64,000 nucleotides of DNA from positions 186,001 to 250,000 of the forward strand of contig NZ_JBFQGA010000006.1 of NCBI RefSeq assembly GCF_040932435.1, in the 5' to 3' direction. Source of the stretch: Kluyvera sp040932435 (GTDB lineage: Bacteria; Pseudomonadota; Gammaproteobacteria; Enterobacterales; Enterobacteriaceae). Below are positions 51,191 to 59,846 of this stretch, piece after piece. The translations under genes were made by a program, and so were the position numbers. Position 1 is the stretch's first letter. The number at the start of each line of letters is the position of its first letter. The notes beneath the pieces are model-generated. The model did not search any database. It saw nothing but the letters and a program-made list of their open reading frames with translations, and was not told where the DNA came from.

Positions 51191-53793
51191 GCGAAACCCG
51201 AACGACCTGTCCTTATTGCGGCGTGGGCTGCGGGGTGTTAGCAAGCGTGAGTGACGGCGCGGTGAGCGTGCAGGGCGACGCCGCGCATCCGGCCAACTTT
51301 GGACGGTTGTGCGTGAAGGGCTCGTCGCTGGCAGAAACGACCGGACTCGCCGGACGGTTGCTGCACCCACGGCTTGACGGCGAGTTGGTCAGTTGGTCGC
51401 AGGCGCTGACAGCAGCAGGTACGCGCCTGCAGGCCATCATTGCCGAACATGGTCCGCAGGCGGTGGCATTTTATGCCTCCGGCCAACTGCTGACCGAAGA
51501 CTACTACGCTGCCAACAAGCTGATGAAGGGGTTTATCGGGGCGGGGAATATCGATACCAACTCGCGGCTGTGCATGTCTTCCGCCGTGACCGGCTATAAG
51601 CGGGCGTTCGGCGCGGACGTGGTGCCGTGCAGCTATCAAGACGTTGAGTGCAGCGATCTGGTGGTGCTGGTAGGCTCCAATGCCGCCTGGGCGCATCCGG
51701 TACTGTATCAGCGGTTGGTACAGGCCAAACTGCAAAACCCACAGATGAAGGTGGTGGTGATTGACCCACGGCGTACCGCCACCTGCGATATTGCTGACCA
51801 GCATCTGGCGATTGCGCCGGGCACCGATGCCGGGTTATTCGTTGGATTGCTGCGAGCGATCGCGCAAACCGGCGTGGCCGAGACGGACTTTACTGATGCT
51901 GACGACGCGTTGGCGCAGGCAAAACGCTGGACGGTGGCGAAGGTGGCGGATTTTTGTGGCCTTCCGGCGGCGCAGGTACAGGCTTTTTATCAGGATTTTA
52001 TCGCCGCACCGCGGGCCGTTACGCTCTACACGATGGGGATTAACCAATCTTCCAGCGGCAGCGACAAATGTAATGCGATTATTAACGTCCATCTGGCGTG
52101 TGGGAAATATGGCCGTGCGGGCTGTGGGCCATTTTCGCTGACCGGGCAGCCAAATGCGATGGGCGGTCGGGAGGTTGGCGGGCTGGCAACGATGCTGGCG
52201 GCGCATATGAACTTTGAACCTGACGATCTGGCTCGGGTGGCGCGCTTTTGGGGAACCGAACGGCTGGCGCAGACACCGGGGTTAATGGCCGTGGAACTGT
52301 TTGCCGCCATTGGGCGCGGCGAGGTCAAGGCCGTGTGGATTATGGGCACCAACCCGGCGGTTTCGCTACCGGATAGCCACGCGGTGAGTCGGGCGCTGGC
52401 GGCTTGTCCGTTGGTTATCGTCTCTGAGGTCACGGCGGATACTGAAACTTCACGCTATGCCCATATTCGTTTTCCGGCGCTGAGCTGGGGCGAGAAAAAC
52501 GGCACGGTGACCAACTCTGAGCGGCGGATCTCCCGTCAGCGGGCCTTTTTACCCGCACCCGGCGAGGCGCGAGCCGATTGGTGGATTATCGCGCAGGTGG
52601 CGAAAAAACTCGGTTTTGCTGCGGCGTTTGGCTGGCAGCACCCGCACGAGGTTTTTAGTGAGCATGCGGCGCTGTCGGGCTTTGAGAACGCAGGGCAACG
52701 GGCGTTTGATATCAGCGGCCTATCAGCGCTGAGCCGTGAGCAGTGGGATGCGCTAGAGCCGATTTGCTGGCCGGTGACAAACGGCGCAAAACCGCTTGAT
52801 CTGCGCCGTGGCTGGCATGCGGATGGGCGTTTGCGCATGGTCCCGGTCACACCGCAGAACATGCAGGCGCGTCCCGACCCGCTTTATCCTCTGATTTTGA
52901 ACAGCGGACGTATCCGCGACCAGTGGCATACCATGACCCGCACCGGTGACGTCCCACGCTTGATGCAACATATTGCTCAGCCGATAGTCGAGGTGGCGCC
53001 GCAGGATGCGACCCGGTTTAGCTTACACCATGGCGCATTGGCGCGGGTCGGCTCGCCCCGAGGGGTGATGGTCGCACGGGTTGTAGTGACCGATAGCCAG
53101 CGTCCCGGATCGCTGTTTGCTCCGATGCACTGGAATGACTGCTTTGCGCGGCAGGGGAAAATCAATAGCCTCGTTGAGTCGGTGGTCGATCCGTATTCCG
53201 GTCAGCCCGAGAGTAAGCAGACGGCGGTGCGCATTGCGCCGTGGCAGCCACGTTTTCAGGGCGAGCTGTATTCCCGTTCGCCGGTCAGATTACCGGCGCA
53301 TGTGCATTGGTGGCGTAAAGCCACGTTGGGGCTTCATCATCTGACGCTTGGCGGCGATCGTCCCATCGAGGCGGACCTGCTGGCTTGGTGTCATCAACAT
53401 GGTTGGCAGATCCAGACCGCCAGCCTCGGGGAAACGTGGCATCTTCTGGCCTGGGAAGAAGAGCGTTTGATGCTGGGATTCTGGAGCAGTCGGGCGCTGC
53501 CGGAGATTGATGAGGCACTTATCCTTCGTGCGTTTAACGCTGCGCCACAAACGCTGATTGAACGGCACGGGCTATTGAGCGGTCGGGATCTGGCGCGACC
53601 ATCGGTGGGCAAAATTGTGTGTAGCTGTTTCAGCGTGGGTGAAAAAACCATCGCTGACGCTATCGAAAAGCAGGGCTGTTTAACGACCGCAGCATTGGGA
53701 CGCACGCTGAAATGCGGCACCAACTGCGGCTCGTGCATCCCGGAGCTGAAAGCGTTGCTGGCCTGTGCCGAGCGGAAGACGATGATTTCATGA
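51187..53793 (+). CDS. nasA: Assimilatory nitrate reductase catalytic subunit NasA
   Basis: An 868-aa molybdo-bis-MGD enzyme; ATG overlaps the nasB stop (ATGA). The N-terminal Fe4S4 site is CPYCGVGCG ... GRLCVKGSSL. Mo-cofactor regions: GSNAAWAHPVLYQRLVQAK, DPRRTATCDIADQHLAIAPG, LTGQPNAMGGREVGGLATML, WIMGTNPAVSLPDS. The C terminus has a BFD-like 2Fe-2S domain (VCSCFSVGEKTI ... LKCGTNCGSCIPELK) that takes electrons from NasC. Cytoplasmic, no Tat signal. Last gene of the nas operon; no strong terminator follows, only a weak CTTCAG/CTGAAG hairpin at 53796-53833. Confidence 0.96.
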   Translation: MSETRTTCPYCGVGCGVLASVSDGAVSVQGDAAHPANFGRLCVKGSSLAETTGLAGRLLHPRLDGELVSWSQALTAAGTRLQAIIAEHGPQAVAFYASGQLLTEDYYAANKLMKGFIGAGNIDTNSRLCMSSAVTGYKRAFGADVVPCSYQDVECSDLVVLVGSNAAWAHPVLYQRLVQAKLQNPQMKVVVIDPRRTATCDIADQHLAIAPGTDAGLFVGLLRAIAQTGVAETDFTDADDALAQAKRWTVAKVADFCGLPAAQVQAFYQDFIAAPRAVTLYTMGINQSSSGSDKCNAIINVHLACGKYGRAGCGPFSLTGQPNAMGGREVGGLATMLAAHMNFEPDDLARVARFWGTERLAQTPGLMAVELFAAIGRGEVKAVWIMGTNPAVSLPDSHAVSRALAACPLVIVSEVTADTETSRYAHIRFPALSWGEKNGTVTNSERRISRQRAFLPAPGEARADWWIIAQVAKKLGFAAAFGWQHPHEVFSEHAALSGFENAGQRAFDISGLSALSREQWDALEPICWPVTNGAKPLDLRRGWHADGRLRMVPVTPQNMQARPDPLYPLILNSGRIRDQWHTMTRTGDVPRLMQHIAQPIVEVAPQDATRFSLHHGALARVGSPRGVMVARVVVTDSQRPGSLFAPMHWNDCFARQGKINSLVESVVDPYSGQPESKQTAVRIAPWQPRFQGELYSRSPVRLPAHVHWWRKATLGLHHLTLGGDRPIEADLLAWCHQHGWQIQTASLGETWHLLAWEEERLMLGFWSSRALPEIDEALILRAFNAAPQTLIERHGLLSGRDLARPSVGKIVCSCFSVGEKTIADAIEKQGCLTTAALGRTLKCGTNCGSCIPELKALLACAERKTMIS

Positions 53794-53913
53794 CCCTTCA
53801 GTCTATTCCTAGAATAGGGCGGTAGGGCTGAAGGAGCCGGCGAAAAAAGCTAAACTATGCAGGTTAGGGTTGGCGGATTGCCGCCCTCTTTTCGTTGGCT
53901 ATGAGGTTTTTGG

Positions 53914-55302
53914 GTGCTTGCTTTACGTTTTTACTCGTCATGTTTGCTGTTGGTGATGCTGGTGAGCGGCGGCGCGCGTGCGCGACAGTCGTTTATCGAT
54001 GAGGCGGAACATCCTTTCGATGATTTGCCGGATCTCAGCATCGCGCCGGAAAACCACGATACAGAAAAACATCTTGCTGAAATGGCGAAATCTTTCGGCG
54101 AAGCGAGCATGACAGATAATGGCCTTGATACCGGCGAGCAGGCGCGCCTGTTTGCGCTAACGCAGCTACAGGATCGCATCAACGGGCAGATGAACCAGCA
54201 GCTTGAAAGCTGGCTATCGCCGTGGGGCAATACCAATATTCAACTGCTGGTCAATGAACAGGGCGAGCTTACCGGAAGCCACGGTAGCTGGTTTATGCCT
54301 TTGCAGGATAATACGCGCTACCTCACTTGGAGCCAGTTGGGCGTGACCCAACAAGACGAGGGGCTAGTGGGCAATCTGGGTATCGGGCAACGCTGGGTGG
54401 CCGGGCACTGGCTATTAGGCTATAACACCTTCTACGACAGCCTGCTGGATGAGAATCTCAACCGTGGCGGCCTTGGCGCGGAAGCCTGGGGCGAGAATTT
54501 GCGTTTTTCTGCCAACTACTATCACCCGCTTCGCGATTGGCAAAATAGCGGCACCACGCTGCAACAGCGTATGGCGCGCGGCTATGATGTCACTGCGCAG
54601 GCATGGATCCCCGCTTATAACCACATCAACACCAGTCTTAGCCTTGAACAATATTTCGGCGAGCACGTGGATCTGTTCCGTACCGGCACCGGCTACCATA
54701 ACCCGTTGGCGGTATCGTTGGGGCTTAATTATACGCCGGTTCCGCTGCTGACCTTTAGCGCTCAGCACAAGCAGGGGGAAAGCGGGGTGAACCAGAATAA
54801 CCTTGGAATGAAGGTGAACTATCGTTTTGGTGTCCCGCTCAAGAAACAGCTCGCCGCCGATGAAGTTGCGCAAACTCGAACGCTGCGCGGTAGCCGTTAT
54901 GATGCGCCGGAACGCAATAACCAGCCGGTGATTGAATCTCGCACCCGTAAGAATCTGACGGTCTACCTGGCGACGCCGCCGTGGGATTTGACCAGTTATG
55001 AAACGGTGCCGTTGAAGCTGCAAATTCGCAACAGCAATACGGTGAAGTCGCTAAGCTGGCAGGGCGATACCACCGCGCTAAGTCTGACGCCGCCTGCTGC
55101 GAATAACAGCAGCGATGGCTGGAGCATTATTATGCCAGCGTGGGATTATCGCGAGGGGGCCAGCAATACGTGGCATCTGTCGGTGGTGGTTGAAGATAAT
55201 AAAGGACAGCGCGTCACCTCAAATGAGATAACGCTGGTGTTGACCGAACCGGTCGTCAGCTTTGTGCCGACGAACGACGGTTGGTCAGGTTTGACGCCTT
55301 AA
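53914..55302 (+). CDS. ychO: Inverse autotransporter/invasin-like protein YchO
   Basis: A 462-aa outer membrane protein starting at a GTG; an ATG at 53901 is out of frame. Signal peptide ends near GGARARQS. Residues 70-320 form the inverse-autotransporter beta barrel (WLSPWGNTNIQLLVNEQGEL, GHWLLGYNTFYDSLLDENL, LRFSANYYHPLRDW, LTFSAQHKQGESGVNQNNLG). The C-terminal 130 residues are an Ig-like passenger with repeats such as LTVYLATPPWDL and VTSNEITLVLTEPV. E. coli YchO (YchP) is its orthologue by place. Converges on narL. Confidence 0.93.
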   Translation: MLALRFYSSCLLLVMLVSGGARARQSFIDEAEHPFDDLPDLSIAPENHDTEKHLAEMAKSFGEASMTDNGLDTGEQARLFALTQLQDRINGQMNQQLESWLSPWGNTNIQLLVNEQGELTGSHGSWFMPLQDNTRYLTWSQLGVTQQDEGLVGNLGIGQRWVAGHWLLGYNTFYDSLLDENLNRGGLGAEAWGENLRFSANYYHPLRDWQNSGTTLQQRMARGYDVTAQAWIPAYNHINTSLSLEQYFGEHVDLFRTGTGYHNPLAVSLGLNYTPVPLLTFSAQHKQGESGVNQNNLGMKVNYRFGVPLKKQLAADEVAQTRTLRGSRYDAPERNNQPVIESRTRKNLTVYLATPPWDLTSYETVPLKLQIRNSNTVKSLSWQGDTTALSLTPPAANNSSDGWSIIMPAWDYREGASNTWHLSVVVEDNKGQRVTSNEITLVLTEPVVSFVPTNDGWSGLTP

Positions 55303-55308
55303 GCACTA

Positions 55309-55959
55309 TCAGAAAATACGATCCTGATGCACCCAAACGGCAGCTTCAACGCGGGATTTCAGCTTCATCTTTTTGAGCATATGTTTGACGTGAACCTTGA
55401 CGGTGCTTTCGGTAATGTCGAGGCGACGGGCAATCATTTTGTTCGGCAGACCCTGGGCAATAAGCTTGAGAATATCGCGTTCGCGTGGGGTCAACTGGTT
55501 GATGTCACGATCCGAGGTTGCGCGGTTGGCACGCAGGCTGGCGGCCAGCACTGGGGTTAACGCTTCGCTAAGCACCATTTCACCTGCCGCCGCTTGTTGC
55601 AGGGCTTTCAGCAAATCTTCCGGTTCCATATCTTTAAGCAGATAGCCGTCAGCGCCGCGTTTTAAGGCGGTGACCACGTCTTCTTCGTGGTTGGAGACGC
55701 TAAACACGACAACGCGGCCGGAAAGCGACTTTTCACGCAGCCTGTCCAGCGTTTCCAGCCCATTCATGCCGGGCATGTTGAGGTCAAGCAGGATCAGGTC
55801 AGGATCGAGCGATTCTGCCAGCTCAATGCCTTGCTCACCGTTGCTGGCTTCGCCCACGACCTGAATATCCGATGCCATACTGACCAGCTGTTTTACGCCG
55901 GTGCGCAGCATGGGATGATCGTCAATTAGCAGGATTGTAGCCCGTTCCTGATTACTCAT
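55309..55959 (-). CDS. narL: Nitrate/nitrite response regulator NarL
   Basis: A 216-aa two-component regulator. Receiver with phospho-acceptor Asp in LILLDLNMPGMNGLETL and switch Lys in YLLKDMEPEDL; LuxR-type HTH LTPRERDILKLIAQGLPNKM ... TESTVKVHVKHMLKKM. Start at the ATG overlapping the narX end by 8 nt (MSNQERATILL). Activates narG and narK with nitrate. Confidence 0.98.
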   Translation of the reverse strand: MSNQERATILLIDDHPMLRTGVKQLVSMASDIQVVGEASNGEQGIELAESLDPDLILLDLNMPGMNGLETLDRLREKSLSGRVVVFSVSNHEEDVVTALKRGADGYLLKDMEPEDLLKALQQAAAGEMVLSEALTPVLAASLRANRATSDRDINQLTPRERDILKLIAQGLPNKMIARRLDITESTVKVHVKHMLKKMKLKSRVEAAVWVHQDRIF

Positions 55960-57751
55960 GGATTTCTCCTTGGGGAGTTGAAAGCGATTTTTCGGGGACA
56001 AACGTAACCACAACTTCGGTGCCGCCAACTTCGCGGCGTCGAACCTGGCAATCGCCACGCAGGCTCTGCGTGCGGTCACGCATAATAATAAGACCATAGT
56101 GGTTGCTGCGTTCAGCGTGCTGCGGCACGCCGCAGCCGTTATCAGCAACCACCATTTTCACCTGGTTACCGTGTTGGGTCACGCTGACCTTCACTTCCGT
56201 AGCCTGTGAATGTTTTAAGGCATTGCTCAGCGCCTCACGCGCAATTTGCAACACGTGAATCGCCTGATGCGACGGTACGTAGCGCGGTGGCAGCTGATAA
56301 TCAAGCTGAACCGGGAAGCCAAAGTGGTTGCTGTATTCCTGACAGCTGGACTCCAGCGCTGGACGCAGACCGGACTCGGTCAGCTTCAGGCGGAAGGTGG
56401 TCAACAGCTCGCGCAGCTGCGCCCACGAGGTATTTAATTCATTACGCACCTGGCTCAGCAGTTCGCGGCTTTCTGGCGAAGAGTGTTCGTTTTGCATCAT
56501 CTGCAAACAGCTAATCTGCATTTTCATACAAGAGAGCGACTGAGCGATGGAGTCATGCAGTTCCCGAGCGATGGTGGTGCGTTCTTCCATGACAATCAGC
56601 TGCTGTTGACGTTCTAACTGCTTGTCCAGCGCCAGCGTCGAGGTGAGCTGCTCCAGTAAGGTGTCGACTAACTGCTGCTGATCGTGGCTCAGTTCGCGGC
56701 CCTCTGGCAGCGTGGCAAGCAGAATACCGTACTGGTTACGCGGATCGGTCAGCCGCCATTTTAAGGTTGCGCCGACCGGGGAGGAGGTGTCGATGTCGCG
56801 CGGGCAGAGATAGCAGCCTTTATCATCGCACTCCCAGCCGGAATGACAGCTAAATTCCTGATGATTCTCTTCGTCCTCGGTATCGTAAACCCGGACTTCA
56901 ATTTCCCGCAGCGGCGTCAGTTCCTGTAGCCCGTTCAGCACCGGTGAGATGCGTTCACACAGCGGCACGCTGGCGTGCAGGCGACGGTTGGCCTGCCACA
57001 GGAAGGAGAGGATGGCATTTTTTTGCTCAAGACCGGCGGTTTTTTCCTGCACGCGGCGCTCCAGCGACGCATAGCTTTCGGCAAGTTCGGCGGACATATT
57101 ATTCAGCGCCATGCCCAGCGTCGCCATTTCATTGCGGCCGCTGATTTGCGCGCGGTAGGTAAAATCACGGTGACTGATGGCTTCAGCCATTCTCAGCAGC
57201 TGTCGCCACGGATGCAACAGACGGCTGCGTAGCCAGAACACGGTGAAAATAAACAGCAGCGCCATAAACAGCGCCATCAGCCGGTGCATCCATACCACGT
57301 GGGAAATGCGCTCCTCGGTGGTGTGATCGAAAACGGTCACCAGCTGATTGATACGGTTAACGAAGCCGGTGAGATCGTTGACCACCGCCGTCTGAGTTTG
57401 TGCGTTGTGGATGTCTGGCGCCAGATGTGTTAGCCAGTACTGCTGCAGAGAGGCCAATTGTTTAACCTGGCCATCGCGTTCGGCGGCGAGCTGCAGTTCT
57501 GGGCTGAACACGGTCTGCTGCATTTCATCAAATAGGACTTGGTCGCTCTCTTTCACCGGAATCGCGGCCAGCAGGCGATAGCTTTGCATACGCAGAGAGC
57601 CGGCCTGGTTGATGGCATGAGCGCTACCCTGGACGCCGTTTATCAGGCGTGCGGATATCATCATACTCGCCACCCCAATCAGGGTAGACAGCAGTACGAT
57701 CAGCGCCAGTTGATTCACTAGCGTCAGTGGTGTAAATAAACGTCTAAACAT
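55952..57751 (-). CDS. narX: Nitrate/nitrite sensor kinase NarX
   Basis: A 599-aa membrane histidine kinase. Periplasmic P-box INQAGSLRMQSYRLLAAIP binds nitrate; two membrane helices flank the sensor domain. HAMP is near ISHRDFTYRAQISGRNEMAT, the cysteine-rich central part is CHSGWECDDKGCYLC, the phospho-His is in ARELHDSIAQSLSCMKMQ, and the ATPase region is VVADNGCGVPQHAERSNHYG. E. coli length is 598. Coupled to narL; divergent from narK. Confidence 0.97.
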   Translation of the reverse strand: MFRRLFTPLTLVNQLALIVLLSTLIGVASMMISARLINGVQGSAHAINQAGSLRMQSYRLLAAIPVKESDQVLFDEMQQTVFSPELQLAAERDGQVKQLASLQQYWLTHLAPDIHNAQTQTAVVNDLTGFVNRINQLVTVFDHTTEERISHVVWMHRLMALFMALLFIFTVFWLRSRLLHPWRQLLRMAEAISHRDFTYRAQISGRNEMATLGMALNNMSAELAESYASLERRVQEKTAGLEQKNAILSFLWQANRRLHASVPLCERISPVLNGLQELTPLREIEVRVYDTEDEENHQEFSCHSGWECDDKGCYLCPRDIDTSSPVGATLKWRLTDPRNQYGILLATLPEGRELSHDQQQLVDTLLEQLTSTLALDKQLERQQQLIVMEERTTIARELHDSIAQSLSCMKMQISCLQMMQNEHSSPESRELLSQVRNELNTSWAQLRELLTTFRLKLTESGLRPALESSCQEYSNHFGFPVQLDYQLPPRYVPSHQAIHVLQIAREALSNALKHSQATEVKVSVTQHGNQVKMVVADNGCGVPQHAERSNHYGLIIMRDRTQSLRGDCQVRRREVGGTEVVVTFVPEKSLSTPQGEIHE

Positions 57752-57935
57752 GGTGCGACATGGCTCCTAGCGGAAGACTCTCCGGCGAGTGGCGTTATTT
57801 TCGGCTATCGCCTGGAGTATACCCATACCCAATTAGAGGTACTCCTTTATTTCCATAATAGCCAAGATGCCGGGGGTAAAGGAGTAACGGAGTAACAGCC
57901 ACGTGATAAAGCAGGTTTTTTTATCAATAAAAGCC

Positions 57936-57951
57936 TACCCATAAAGGGTGA
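57936..57951 (+). promoter_or_regulatory. Candidate NarL 7-2-7 site upstream of narK
   Basis: TACCCAT-AA-AGGGTGA. The first heptamer fits TACYNMT exactly, the second is an imperfect inverted copy. Lies about 50 bp upstream of the FNR box. Confidence 0.45.
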
Positions 57952-57988
57952 TGATGTTTTTTTGACCGTAACATGGACGACTTTTCCT

Positions 57989-58002
57989 TTGATTTATATC
58001 AA
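57989..58002 (+). promoter_or_regulatory. FNR box of narK
   Basis: TTGATTTATATCAA, a perfect FNR site. With its centre at -41.5 the start would be near 58036, and TACTGT (58024-58029) fits as the -10. The rest of 57752-58061 shows no gene. Confidence 0.88.
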
Positions 58003-58061
58003 CTTACCGCGCGGTGTAAACCCTACTGTGCAAGGGTTAATATTAATAATCAGAGGTGTCT

Positions 58062-59453
58062 ATGAGTCACTCCACTGCCCCCGAAAGGGCTACCGGCGCT
58101 GTCATTACCGACTGGCGTCCGGAAGATCCGGCGTTCTGGCAAGAACGCGGCCACCGCGTCGCAAGCCGGAACCTGTGGATTTCAGTACCGTGTTTGCTGC
58201 TGGCGTTCTGCGTATGGATGCTGTTTAGCGCCGTGGCGGTTAATTTACCTAAAGTGGGCTTCCAGTTTACAACCGATCAGCTCTTCATGCTGACGGCGCT
58301 GCCGTCGGTCTCCGGGGCGCTGCTGCGTGTACCGTATTCCTTTATGGTACCAATCTTCGGCGGCCGTCGCTGGACGGCGTTTAGTACCGGGATCCTTATC
58401 ATTCCCTGCGTTTGGTTAGGGTTTGCGGTTCAGGATACCACGACGCCGTTTAGCACCTTCATCATCATTTCTCTGCTGTGCGGTTTTGCCGGCGCCAACT
58501 TCGCTTCCAGTATGGCAAACATCAGCTTCTTCTTCCCGAAACAGAAGCAGGGTGGTGCGCTGGGTTTAAACGGCGGTCTGGGTAATATGGGCGTGAGCGT
58601 GATGCAGCTGGTGGCTCCACTGGCGATTTCGCTGTCTATCTTCGCCGTTTTTGGCAGCCAGGGCGTGGCTCAGCCTGACGGCTCTGAGTTGTTCTTGGCG
58701 AACGCCGCGTGGATTTGGGTGCCGTTCTTGGCCATCTTCACCGTGGCGGCTTGGTTTGGTATGAACGAACTGGCAACCTCTAAAGCTTCTCTGAAAGAAC
58801 AGCTGCCGGTGCTTAAGCGCGGTCACCTGTGGATCATGAGCCTGCTTTATCTGGCGACCTTCGGCTCGTTCATCGGCTTCTCGGCCGGTTTTGCGATGCT
58901 GTCGAAAACCCAGTTCCCTGAAATTCAGATCCTGCATTACGCCTTCTTTGGTCCGTTTATCGGTGCGCTGGCACGTTCTGCGGGCGGGGCGATTTCTGAC
59001 CGTCTGGGCGGCACTCGCGTTACGCTGGTTAACTTCATTCTGATGGCATTGTTCAGTGCGTTGCTGTTCCTGACCCTGCCGGCTAACGGCGAAGGCGGCA
59101 GCTTTATTGCTTTCTACGTGGTCTTCCTGGGGCTGTTCATGACGGCAGGTCTGGGTAGCGGTTCTACCTTCCAGATGATTTCGGTGATCTTCCGTAAGTT
59201 GACGATGGATCGCGTGAAGGCGGAAGGCGGCACAGAAGAAAAAGCAATGCGTGAAGCGGCCACTGACACCGCGGCGGCGCTGGGCTTTATTTCGGCTATC
59301 GGCGCGATTGGCGGCTTCTTTATTCCGAAAGCGTTCGGCACTTCGCTGGAATTAACCGGCTCGCCAGCCGGCGCGATGAAAGTCTTCCTCGTGTTCTATA
59401 TTGTCTGCGTAGTGGTGACGTGGGTAGTGTATGGGCGTAAAGCGAAAAAATAA
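58062..59453 (+). CDS. narK: Nitrate/nitrite antiporter NarK
   Basis: A 463-aa MFS transporter of the NarK/NNP family with 12 membrane helices. Started at the ATG at 58062 (MSHSTAPERATGAVI) that has AGAGGTG ahead; a GTG two codons earlier is possible. NNP signature regions GGLGNMGVSVMQL and GLGSGSTFQM, and the cytoplasmic motif GPFIGALARSAGGAISDRLG. Exchanges nitrate for nitrite during nitrate respiration. Same length as E. coli NarK. Confidence 0.98.
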   Translation: MSHSTAPERATGAVITDWRPEDPAFWQERGHRVASRNLWISVPCLLLAFCVWMLFSAVAVNLPKVGFQFTTDQLFMLTALPSVSGALLRVPYSFMVPIFGGRRWTAFSTGILIIPCVWLGFAVQDTTTPFSTFIIISLLCGFAGANFASSMANISFFFPKQKQGGALGLNGGLGNMGVSVMQLVAPLAISLSIFAVFGSQGVAQPDGSELFLANAAWIWVPFLAIFTVAAWFGMNELATSKASLKEQLPVLKRGHLWIMSLLYLATFGSFIGFSAGFAMLSKTQFPEIQILHYAFFGPFIGALARSAGGAISDRLGGTRVTLVNFILMALFSALLFLTLPANGEGGSFIAFYVVFLGLFMTAGLGSGSTFQMISVIFRKLTMDRVKAEGGTEEKAMREAATDTAAALGFISAIGAIGGFFIPKAFGTSLELTGSPAGAMKVFLVFYIVCVVVTWVVYGRKAKK

Positions 59454-59471
59454 CGCAAGTCGTTATTAATG

Positions 59472-59504
59472 AATAAAGGCGCGGAGATCTGCGCCTTTAT
59501 TTTT
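59472..59504 (+). terminator. narK terminator
   Basis: AATAAAGGCGC-GGAGATCT-GCGCCTTTATTTTT, 18 nt after the narK stop. Confidence 0.9.
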
Positions 59505-59687
59505 ATGTTCGCTTAGTTACAACATACTGTTGGTGTGAATAAACCGGTTAGCCCGGCGCTCGTTATCGCTTTGCAGGGTCGATAAAGCGTCTACCCCTTA
59601 ATACCGACGGCGGTGATTTTTACACTTTGCAATAATGCTATTTGCTGAAAAATCCTTATTTTACAGGCAATTGAAAAATAAGTTTGA

Positions 59688-59705
59688 ATACCACCTTGGT
59701 GGTAT
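59688..59705. promoter_or_regulatory. 18-bp perfect palindrome upstream of narG (NarL-like)
   Basis: ATACCACCTTGGTGGTAT. The halves TACCACC and GGTGGTA sit in a 7-2-7 arrangement 36 bp upstream of the FNR box; the halves deviate from the best NarL heptamer, so the regulator is not certain. Confidence 0.5.
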
Positions 59706-59741
59706 GAGCCTTTTTTGTGGCGTTTGTTAAGAAAGGCCATC

Positions 59742-59755
59742 TTGATCGTTATCAA
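59742..59755 (+). promoter_or_regulatory. FNR box of narGHJI
   Basis: TTGATCGTTATCAA, a perfect FNR dyad; start expected near 59790, giving a 57-nt leader to narG. The 393-bp narK-narG gap otherwise holds the narK terminator and the palindrome at 59688. Confidence 0.9.
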
Positions 59756-59846
59756 TTCCCCCCATCTTTCAGCGCGTTACCTTCGCTGCAAATTGAGCAA
59801 TGTCGACTTATCAGAGAGCCGTGAGGCTCCAAACAGGAGAGACCCG

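Noticed and set aside
53796..53833. CTTCAG/CTGAAG inverted repeat after nasA as nas operon terminator
   Set aside because: Long loop and no T-run on the plus strand; mentioned under nasA only.
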